Source: Blastococcus capsensis (GTDB lineage: Bacteria > Actinomycetota > Actinomycetes > Mycobacteriales > Geodermatophilaceae). From it: 64,000 nt of DNA. Below are positions 43,979-52,427 of this stretch, piece after piece. The notes under the pieces were generated by a model. The model was not told the origin of the DNA and ran no database searches. It saw only the letters and a program-made list of their open reading frames with translations. Position 1 is the first letter of the stretch. The number at the start of each line of letters is the position of its first letter. The stretch spans positions 1 to 64,000 of the forward strand of contig NZ_JASNNW010000008.1 in the NCBI RefSeq assembly GCF_030165005.1, written 5' to 3'. Position numbers and translations under genes: made by a program.

Positions 43979-45772
43979 GTGGGGCGGCCGACCGCAGGAT
44001 CCGACCGCCCGGAGGACGACGACGTGCTGGCCCTGATCCCGGCGCCGCTGCAGACGGCGGGGGAGCGTGCCTTCTTCGCCGAGCTCGCCCGGTGGGACAC
44101 CGGCGGCTCGGTGCGCGCGGCCGTGGTCGCCTCCCTGCCGCTGGTGGACGGGCCGCTGGGCCGCCGTCAGTCCGACGCGGTCCTGCTGGTCCCCGAGGGC
44201 ATCGCGGTCATCCGGGTCGTCGAGGTGGTCCGGCAGTCCGGCGTCGTGACGGCCAAGCCCGAAGGCAGCTGGACGATCGCCGCCGACGGCGGGCCCAGCC
44301 AGGTGCTGCAGCTGGCCGGGGGCGGATCGACCCCCCTGGACGGGCTGATGCGCGCCGGCATGGACACCGCGGTGAAGCTGCGGCGGGCCGGCCTGGAGCC
44401 CGGCCGGATCGCCCGCCTGACCGTGCTGGTCGGGGAGGTGACCGGCCTGGAGCCGGCCGACGGCGACCTCGGCGAGGGCGACCACGTCGCCACCCTGGAC
44501 CCCCGCTCGCTGCTGCTGGCGATCGCCCGGGCCGCCCGGCACGCCGGCGTCGGCAACCCGCGGCTGTGGACGACCGCCGACGTGCGGGCCGCGCTACAGG
44601 CGCTCGAGTACCCCGGCCGGGGGCCGTCGGTGGAGGAGCTGAACGGGGAGGCGTTCCCGTACTCGCCCTACGTGCTGCGCCGCCCGCAGCTGCTCACCCC
44701 CGCCGCGATGAACGCCGCGCCGCTGGTGACCCCGCCGGCGCCCGAGGCCGCGGAGCCATCGCCGCCGCCCACCCCGTACGCCGGTGATCCGCTGAGCGCC
44801 ACCGGTGTCGCACGTGCCGTCGCGGCCTCGGTCGCCTCGGCCAACGCCGCCGCGGTGGCGGCCGCGGCGCCTGCCGCCCCGGCGCCCGGCCTCACCGGGC
44901 AGCGGGACACCGTGGAGGTGGACGGGGAGCCCACGCCGCCGGCCGGGAACGCCGGCATCGGGGGGCTCTTCGGCCGCGGCGGGGACAGCCCGGCGGCGAC
45001 CGACGACCCCGTCCCGCCGTCGCCCCCCAGCACCGCCGTGCTGCCGGCGGCGCCGCGCGCCGAGGAACCCCCGGTGCGGCCGCCGCTGTCCCCGGCCTGG
45101 GGCGCGACGGCCTCGGGTCACGGCGCGGAGGACGGCCCGTCGGAGGGACGTCGCCGGCCCGGCTGGGTGATCGCCGCCGTCGTCGTCGTGCTGGTCGTGC
45201 TCGGTGCGACCGTCGCCGGGCTGCTGCTGGGCGACGGCGGGGACGTGGGTTCCGGCCCCGGGACGACGGTGACGGCGACGGAGAGCGCGCCGCCCGGTCC
45301 CGCACCGGGTGAGGTGCGGACCGTCGACGGCACCGCGTACACCCTCGAGGTGGTGCAGGTGGACGGCACCTGCGCCGGGCACGCGTACGGGCAGGTGGCG
45401 GAGTTCCTCGCCGCCACCGACTGCACCGGGCTGTCCCGGGCGCTGTACTCGGCGAGCGTCGACGGGGCGCCGGTGGTCGTGTCGGTGTCGCGGGTGGCCA
45501 TGGCCGATGCGGCGACCGCGCGGGAGCTGCGCGAGCTCACCGACACCGACGGCAGCGGCAACGTCAGCGATCTGCTGCGCGAGGGCGTCACCTACGACGG
45601 TGGCCCGGCGAGGCTCTCCTCCATGCAGTACGCCAGCGCGGTGTCCGGCCCCACCGTCACCGTCGTCGAGAGCGCGTGGGCCGGTCCGGCCACCGCGGGG
45701 AGCATCGCGGCGCTCGACAAGACGGCCTCCGACGGCCTGGCGTTGCCGGTACCGCCACCGCCCGGGGGTTAG
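43979..45772 (+). CDS. Large single-pass membrane protein, unknown function
   Basis: 597 residues in three parts. Residues 1-225 form a soluble alpha/beta domain (AVLLVPEGIAVIRVVEVV) faintly like NERD domains. Residues about 225-400 are a Pro/Ala-rich linker. A membrane helix (WVIAAVVVVLVVLGATVAGLLL, about 400-421) leads to an extracytoplasmic domain with two Cys (DGTCAGH and ATDCTG) that probably form a disulfide. The GTG at 43979 could be later, at 44024. A bidirectional terminator follows. Confidence 0.72.
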   Translation: MGRPTAGSDRPEDDDVLALIPAPLQTAGERAFFAELARWDTGGSVRAAVVASLPLVDGPLGRRQSDAVLLVPEGIAVIRVVEVVRQSGVVTAKPEGSWTIAADGGPSQVLQLAGGGSTPLDGLMRAGMDTAVKLRRAGLEPGRIARLTVLVGEVTGLEPADGDLGEGDHVATLDPRSLLLAIARAARHAGVGNPRLWTTADVRAALQALEYPGRGPSVEELNGEAFPYSPYVLRRPQLLTPAAMNAAPLVTPPAPEAAEPSPPPTPYAGDPLSATGVARAVAASVASANAAAVAAAAPAAPAPGLTGQRDTVEVDGEPTPPAGNAGIGGLFGRGGDSPAATDDPVPPSPPSTAVLPAAPRAEEPPVRPPLSPAWGATASGHGAEDGPSEGRRRPGWVIAAVVVVLVVLGATVAGLLLGDGGDVGSGPGTTVTATESAPPGPAPGEVRTVDGTAYTLEVVQVDGTCAGHAYGQVAEFLAATDCTGLSRALYSASVDGAPVVVSVSRVAMADAATARELRELTDTDGSGNVSDLLREGVTYDGGPARLSSMQYASAVSGPTVTVVESAWAGPATAGSIAALDKTASDGLALPVPPPPGG

Positions 45773-45779
45773 CGGAAGG

Positions 45780-45832
45780 GGCCCCGTCCCTCTCACCACT
45801 CGCAAGCTCGCGGCGAGCCTCCGGACGGGGCC
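45780..45832. terminator. Bidirectional terminator between convergent genes
   Basis: GGCCCCGTCC (45780-45789) pairs with GGACGGGGCC (45823-45832); an inner CTCGC/GCGAG stem lies in the loop. It fills the 60-base gap between the converging membrane-protein and TetR genes. Confidence 0.82.
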
Positions 45833-46459
45833 TCAGCCGGTCGCCGCGGCCCAGGCCATCCGGCGGAGCAGCTCGCCCGTCGCCGGCCGCCCGAGCCGGC
45901 CGGCGCTGTGCGGCGTGGAGTTGATCAGACCGAAGACGGCGTGCGCGCGCACCCGGCAGGCGGCGGCGTCTGCGGCAGGGTGCAGGCGCGCCAGCACCGC
46001 CACCCACTCCTCGACGTAGCGCCGCTGCAGCCGGCGCACCTGGGCGGCGTCGGCGTCGGCCAGCGACGGGAGGTCGCGGTCGTGGACGACGATCAGCGCC
46101 GGGTTGTCGAGGGCGAACTCCACCTGGAAGTCGATCAGCGCACGCAGCTGGTCGGCGGGGTGGGGCCCTGCCTCGGTGATGCGATCCCGGGCGCCGTCGG
46201 CCAGCCGCTCGCTGATCCGGACCAGCATCTCGGCGAGCATCGCGTCCTTGCTCGCGAAGTGCCGGTAGATGGCCGGACCGGTGACCCCCACGGCGGCGCC
46301 CACGTCGTCGACCCCCACCGCGCGGGCGCCGCGCTCGGCGAACAGCTGCGCCGCGGCCTGCAGGATCTGCTCCCGGCGGGAGGGGCGTCGGGTGTCGGCG
46401 ATCAGCGCCGTGTCGCGCGCGGACCGGCCGGGTCCCGCCTGCGCCCGGGCCGCGGTCAT
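45833..46459 (-). CDS. TetR-family regulator of the acyl-CoA operon
   Basis: 208 residues. Helix-turn-helix: SRREQILQAAAQLFAERGA, VGVDDVGAAVGVTGPAIYRHF, ASKDAMLAEML (about 27-80). The C-terminal domain with PADQLRALIDFQVEFALDNP resembles regulators of fatty-acid and branched-chain catabolism. It is divergent from accD1 with two TGAACG-AC-CGTT palindromes between, so it probably represses the carboxylase operon and itself. Confidence 0.92.
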   Translation of the reverse strand: MTAARAQAGPGRSARDTALIADTRRPSRREQILQAAAQLFAERGARAVGVDDVGAAVGVTGPAIYRHFASKDAMLAEMLVRISERLADGARDRITEAGPHPADQLRALIDFQVEFALDNPALIVVHDRDLPSLADADAAQVRRLQRRYVEEWVAVLARLHPAADAAACRVRAHAVFGLINSTPHSAGRLGRPATGELLRRMAWAAATG

Positions 46460-46481
46460 GGCACGGATGCTAATGGCGACG

Positions 46482-46538
46482 TGAACGACCGTTCACCCCC
46501 GAGGTGGTGGGTGGACCGCAGCTGTGAACGACCGTTAA
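46482..46538. promoter_or_regulatory. Two TetR operator palindromes
   Basis: TGAACG-AC-CGTTCA at 46482-46495 is perfect; TGAACG-AC-CGTTAA at 46525-46538 has one change. Centres are 43 bases apart, about four helical turns. The second ends 10 bases before the accD1 GTG, so binding would block expression. Confidence 0.8.
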
Positions 46539-46548
46539 CCTGCTGGGC

Positions 46549-48162
<1,614 letters not shown>

Positions 48163-48196
48163 CGGGCGTGATCCTCGGCACCGAGTCCCCTTGGTT

Positions 48197-48248
48197 CGGC
48201 AGCGCTCTGGCAATGAGTGCTTCTGCACTCACTGCCAGAGCGCTGCCG
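48197..48248. repeat. Long inverted repeat between accD1 and accA1
   Basis: Arms of 24 bases (48197-48220 and 48225-48248) pair with a single A/C mismatch around a TTCT loop. It fills nearly half of the 106-base gap, so the RNA would form a very stable hairpin 20 bases before the accA1 ATG. It could attenuate or stabilise the transcript, or be a mobile palindrome remnant. Confidence 0.85.
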
Positions 48249-48268
48249 ATGGAACAGTGAGGCGAGGC

Positions 48269-50269
48269 ATGTTCGACACCGTCCTGGTCGCCAACCGCGG
48301 GGAGATCGCCGTGCGGGTGATCCGCACGCTGCGCGAGATGGGTATCCGGTCGGTCGCCGTCTACAGCGACGCCGACGCCGGGGCGCTGCACACCCGGTTG
48401 GCCGACGTCGCCGTCCGTCTCGGCCCGGCGCCCGCGGCGCAGAGCTACCTGTCGATCGAGCGGGTGCTGGCCGCCGCCGCGGAGACGGGTGCGCAGGCGG
48501 TGCACCCCGGCTACGGCTTCCTGTCGGAGAACGTCGAGTTCGCCCGTGCCTGCGAAAAGGCAGGCATCGTCTTCATCGGCCCGCCGGTCGCGGCCATCGA
48601 GGCCATGGGCGACAAGATCCGCGCCAAGCAGACCGTGATGGCCGCCGGCGTCCCGGTGGTGCCGGGCCGGAGCGAGCCCGGCATGAGCGACGCCGAGGTC
48701 GCCGAAGCCGCCGTCGCCGCAGGCTTCCCGGTCCTGCTCAAGCCCAGCGCCGGTGGCGGCGGCAAAGGCATGCGGGTGGTGCGGTCGGAGGCCGAGCTGC
48801 CCGAGGCGATAGCCGGCGCGCGGCGCGAGGCCCGCAGCTCGTTCGGCGACGACACGCTGCTGGTCGAGCGCTACGTCGGCAACTCGCGGCACATCGAGGT
48901 GCAGGTGCTCGGCGACACGCACGGCACCGTGATACACCTGGGTGAGCGCGAGTGCAGCCTGCAGCGCCGGCACCAGAAGGTGATCGAGGAAGCGCCCTCG
49001 CCGCTGCTGGACACCTCGATGCGGGCGTCGATGGGCCGTGCGGCCGTTGAGGCGGCCAAGGCGGTCGGCTACACGGGCGCGGGCACGGTGGAGTTCATCG
49101 TCGACGCCGACCGGCCACGGGACTTCTTCTTCCTGGAGATGAACACCCGGCTCCAGGTCGAGCACCCGGTCACCGAGGCCATCACCGGCCTGGACCTGGT
49201 CGAGCAGCAGATCCGGGTGGCGGCGGGTGGGCGGCTGCCGATCGACCAGAGCGACGTCTCGCTCGACGGGCACGCCATCGAGGCGCGGCTGTACGCCGAG
49301 GACCCGGCCCGCGGATTCCTTCCGCAGGCAGGCACCGTGCTCGGCCTGCTCGAGCCCGCGGGCCCTGGCATCCGGATCGACAGTTCCCTGGCGGTGGGAT
49401 CCGTGGTCGGCACCGACTACGACCCCATGCTCGCCAAGGTCATCGCCTGGGGCCACGACCGGGAAACGGCGCGGGCCCGCCTGGTCGGCGCGCTCGGGCG
49501 GACCGCCGTCCTCGGCGTGAGCACCAACGCCGCGTTCCTGCGGGCGCTGCTCACCGACGACGACGTCGTCGCCGGCCGGCTCGACACCGGGCTGATCGAG
49601 CGGCGCGGTGAGGACCTCACGGCGGCCGAGCCGGTGCCGGAGACGGTGCACGCGGCGGCCGCGCTGGCCCTGCAGCTGGAGGCCGAGCCCGTCGGGCCGG
49701 TCGTCGACCGCTTCGACGTGCCCGACGGCTGGCGGCTGGGTGAGCCGGCGTGGACCGTGCGGCGCCTGCAGGCGCCCGGCGGCGAGCCGGTCGAGATCCG
49801 GCTCCGCGGCCGGGCGGCCACCGCCGAGCTGGAGCTGGCGGGCGGCGTGGTGCCGGCCCGGGCGGTCCGGCACGGGGACGACCTGGTGGTGACCATCGGC
49901 GACTCGACCATCCGGTACGCCGTCGTCCACGCGGGCGGGTCGGTGTGGCTGGCGGCCGACGGGCGGGTCACCGAGTTGCGCGAGCAGGAGCGGCTCGCCT
50001 CGTCCGCGGCGGGTGCCGCGGCCGGGAACGGCGTCGTCACCTCGCCCATGCCGGGCACGGTGACGGTGGTGCAGGCCTCGGTCGGGGACGAGGTGGAGGC
50101 GGGCACCCCGCTGCTCGTCGTCGAGGCGATGAAGATGGAGCACGTGCTCACCGCCCCGGTCGCGGGGACGGTGGCCGAGCTCGGTGTGACAGCGGGCCAG
50201 ACGGTCGCGCTGGACGAGCGGCTGGCGCTGGTGACCCCGGTCGCCGCGCCTGAGCAGCAGGAGAACTGA
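48269..50269 (+). CDS. accA1: Acyl-CoA carboxylase alpha subunit (biotin carboxylase and BCCP; AccA1/LiuD type)
   Basis: 666 residues. The biotin carboxylase domain (1-450) has VLVANRGEIAVRVIRT, the ATP-grasp Gly-rich loop PSAGGGGKGM (about 155-164), and FFLEMNTRLQVEHPVTE (about 289-305). A linker is followed by the biotinyl domain with VEAMKMEH (biotin Lys about 622). It carboxylates biotin and hands it to AccD1. Its stop overlaps the dehydrogenase start by one base (TGATG). Confidence 0.95.
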   Translation: MFDTVLVANRGEIAVRVIRTLREMGIRSVAVYSDADAGALHTRLADVAVRLGPAPAAQSYLSIERVLAAAAETGAQAVHPGYGFLSENVEFARACEKAGIVFIGPPVAAIEAMGDKIRAKQTVMAAGVPVVPGRSEPGMSDAEVAEAAVAAGFPVLLKPSAGGGGKGMRVVRSEAELPEAIAGARREARSSFGDDTLLVERYVGNSRHIEVQVLGDTHGTVIHLGERECSLQRRHQKVIEEAPSPLLDTSMRASMGRAAVEAAKAVGYTGAGTVEFIVDADRPRDFFFLEMNTRLQVEHPVTEAITGLDLVEQQIRVAAGGRLPIDQSDVSLDGHAIEARLYAEDPARGFLPQAGTVLGLLEPAGPGIRIDSSLAVGSVVGTDYDPMLAKVIAWGHDRETARARLVGALGRTAVLGVSTNAAFLRALLTDDDVVAGRLDTGLIERRGEDLTAAEPVPETVHAAAALALQLEAEPVGPVVDRFDVPDGWRLGEPAWTVRRLQAPGGEPVEIRLRGRAATAELELAGGVVPARAVRHGDDLVVTIGDSTIRYAVVHAGGSVWLAADGRVTELREQERLASSAAGAAAGNGVVTSPMPGTVTVVQASVGDEVEAGTPLLVVEAMKMEHVLTAPVAGTVAELGVTAGQTVALDERLALVTPVAAPEQQEN

Positions 50270-51423
50270 TGTTGGACTACCGGCTCAGCGACGAGACCGA
50301 GGCACTGCGGACGACGGTGCGGGAGTTCGCCCGCGAGGTGATCGCCCCGCAGATCGGCGAGTTCTACGAGCGGGACGAGTTCCCCACCCAGATCGTGCGG
50401 CAGATGGGGGAGCTCGGGCTGTTCGGGCTGCCCTTCCCGGAGGAGTACGGCGGCGCGGGCGGCACCTACTTCGACCTGTGCGTGGCGCTGGAGGAGCTGG
50501 CCCGCGTGGACAGCTCGATGGCGATCACCGTGGAGGCCGGCGTCTCGCTCGGCGCCATGCCGATCCACCGGTTCGGCACCGAGGAGCAGAAGCAGGAGTG
50601 GCTGCCGCGGCTGTGCAGCGGTGAGCTGCTGGGCGCTTTCGGGCTCACCGAGCCCGGCGGCGGTTCGGACGCCGGCGCGACGCGGACCACCGCGCGGCTG
50701 GAGGACGGGCAGTGGGTGATCAGCGGCTCGAAGGCGTTCATCACCAACTCGGGCACCGACCTGACCGGGCTGGTCACGGTCACCGCCGTCACCGGCACGC
50801 GGCCCGACGGTGGCAAGGAGATCTCGGCGATCATCGTCCCGTCGGGCACCCCGGGCTTCACCGTCGGCCAGCGGTACTCGAAGGTCGGCTGGAACGCCTC
50901 CGACACCCGCGAGCTGTCCTTCGACGACTGCCGCGTGCCCGAGGAGAACCTGGTGGGGGAGCGGGGCCGCGGGTACGCGCAGTTCCTCTCGATCCTCGAC
51001 GAGGGCCGCATCGCCATCTCGGCGCTCTCGGTGGGTCTGGCGCAGGGCTGCGTGGACGAGTCGGTGAAGTACGCCGGTGAGCGCGAGGCGTTCGGTCAGC
51101 CGATCGGGAAGAACCAGGCGGTCCAGTTCATGATCGCCGACATGGAGGTCCGGGCCTCGACCGCCCGGCTGGCCTACTACCGCGCCGCGGAGAAGATGCT
51201 GCGCGGTGAGCCGTTCAAGCGAGAGGCCTCGATCGCCAAGCTCTACAGCTCCGAGGTCGCCATGGACAACGCCCGCTACGCCACCCAGGTGCACGGCGGG
51301 TACGGGTTCATGAACGAGTTCCCGGTCGGCCGGTTCTACCGCGACGCGAAGATCCTCGAGATCGGCGAGGGTACGAGCGAGGTGCAGCGCATGCTCATCG
51401 CCCGGGACCTCGGCGTGGGCTGA
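50269..51423 (+). CDS. Acyl-CoA dehydrogenase (FadE19/isovaleryl-CoA type)
   Basis: 384 residues, a full-length FAD acyl-CoA dehydrogenase. LGAFGLTEPGGGSDAGATRTTA (about 123-144, given here as family signature 1) and the C-terminal QVHGGYGFMNEFPVGRFYRD (about 343-362) are clear, with EGTSEVQRMLIARDLG at the end. The operon with accD1-accA1 is the actinobacterial leucine/isovalerate arrangement. The exact acyl substrate is inferred from context. Confidence 0.92.
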   Translation: MLDYRLSDETEALRTTVREFAREVIAPQIGEFYERDEFPTQIVRQMGELGLFGLPFPEEYGGAGGTYFDLCVALEELARVDSSMAITVEAGVSLGAMPIHRFGTEEQKQEWLPRLCSGELLGAFGLTEPGGGSDAGATRTTARLEDGQWVISGSKAFITNSGTDLTGLVTVTAVTGTRPDGGKEISAIIVPSGTPGFTVGQRYSKVGWNASDTRELSFDDCRVPEENLVGERGRGYAQFLSILDEGRIAISALSVGLAQGCVDESVKYAGEREAFGQPIGKNQAVQFMIADMEVRASTARLAYYRAAEKMLRGEPFKREASIAKLYSSEVAMDNARYATQVHGGYGFMNEFPVGRFYRDAKILEIGEGTSEVQRMLIARDLGVG

Positions 51424-51439
51424 TCGGTCAGCTGGGCGG

Positions 51440-51640
51440 TTACCGGCGCTGCTCGGAATCAGGCTGGAAGTGGGCCGTTCGGGCCGGCGTTCCGCTCCCG
51501 CGCACTGAGTCGGTGAGAATTCCCGGGTCGCTCTGCAGAACTTCCGAGGGCAGCGGAACGCCGATCAACGATGTGGCCTCGTCTGCGGCGGGCGTTTCCG
51601 GTGACGCCTCTGACGCAGGGCCCTCTTCGGGACCGGTCAT
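51440..51640 (-). CDS. Small hypothetical protein
   Basis: 66 residues, acidic N-terminal half rich in Glu, Ala and Pro (EEGPASEASPETPAADEA) and no membrane segment. The ATG at 51640 overlaps the stop of the upstream 61-residue gene (ATGA). No family is recognised. It is the last of three small genes that diverge from cas3. Confidence 0.5.
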   Translation of the reverse strand: MTGPEEGPASEASPETPAADEATSLIGVPLPSEVLQSDPGILTDSVRGSGTPARTAHFQPDSEQRR

Positions 51641-51822
51641 GCCAGCTCTGCCCGCTCGATGCGTTCGCGTGCCGCCCGTTGGAGCTCTGCGAGTCCCTTC
51701 GTGTCCCCCTCGGCGCTGGCCATGAGCTCGGGATCGGGGGGATAGAGCGCGTCCCAGTCGGGGCTGTCGGCTTCGCCGCCCCGACGGTCCGGCTGGTTCG
51801 TGACGCTGACGATGCGACTCAC
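51637..51822 (-). CDS. Small hypothetical protein
   Basis: 61 residues. A polar N-terminus with PDWDALYPPDPELMA is followed by a helical Ala/Arg/Glu tail (LAELQRAARERIERAELA). The GTG start at 51822 has a GAAGGGTGGA stretch upstream. It lies 16 bases after the membrane protein gene. No family is recognised. Confidence 0.55.
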   Translation of the reverse strand: MSRIVSVTNQPDRRGGEADSPDWDALYPPDPELMASAEGDTKGLAELQRAARERIERAELA

Positions 51823-51838
51823 GACTCGTCCACCCTTC

Positions 51839-52303
51839 TCAGAAGGTCTTCACGATACTGCCGACCACGATCGTGGTGGCGGCGCAGAAGAGCAGAAGCG
51901 CGGCGGCCCGCAGCCTTCTCGCCTTGGCGAGCAGTCGGATTTCGTCCTTCTCGTGCAGCTCCAGCCGGGTGTTCAGCAAGCGCATCCGGGTCAGTGTCGG
52001 ATCGGCGGCCAGATAGCGGTCTCGAAGTTTGCGGGGAGCGATGCCCTTGTCCACTCGTGGCCACAGGCCGTGGACGGCTGCACCGCCAGCACCGACTGTG
52101 ACCACCTGCCCGATGAGCCCAGGGATGCTCGGTCGACTTCCGACCAACGCGACGAGGACGCCGGCCGCTCCCAGCAAGAGGCCCAGACGCGTGTCGATGC
52201 TCTGGGCGCGCTGGCGGTAGGAGTCCTCTTCCCGTGCCAGGGCCGACTCGACGACGTCGAGTGACGGGACTCGCGCTGGGTCGATCGAACTGGGGAGGCT
52301 CAT
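51839..52303 (-). CDS. Small membrane protein, possible defence-type TM effector
   Basis: 154 residues. A charged N-terminal helix with an Arg-rich turn (REEDSYRQRAQSIDTR) leads into two close membrane segments (LGLLLGAAGVLVALV, about 47-61, and GLIGQVVTVGAGGAAVHGLW, about 67-86). A soluble helical stretch (about 87-130) and a last membrane segment (RAAALLLFCAATTIVVGSIV) follow. This layout recalls the SLATT/Pycsar-type small membrane effectors of nucleotide-signalling defence systems, but no partner cyclase is present. ATG 52303; divergent from cas3 across 124 bases. Confidence 0.65.
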   Translation of the reverse strand: MSLPSSIDPARVPSLDVVESALAREEDSYRQRAQSIDTRLGLLLGAAGVLVALVGSRPSIPGLIGQVVTVGAGGAAVHGLWPRVDKGIAPRKLRDRYLAADPTLTRMRLLNTRLELHEKDEIRLLAKARRLRAAALLLFCAATTIVVGSIVKTF

Positions 52304-52427
52304 GGTCGACACCCTGACGTTGCCACGTCGACATCGTGTCCCCACCCACCGACAACTTGCGGGTCGACCTTGCGGAACTCGTACGCCTTGCTGCAAGACT
52401 GCCTGCAGGTGACGACGGGGGGCGCGC

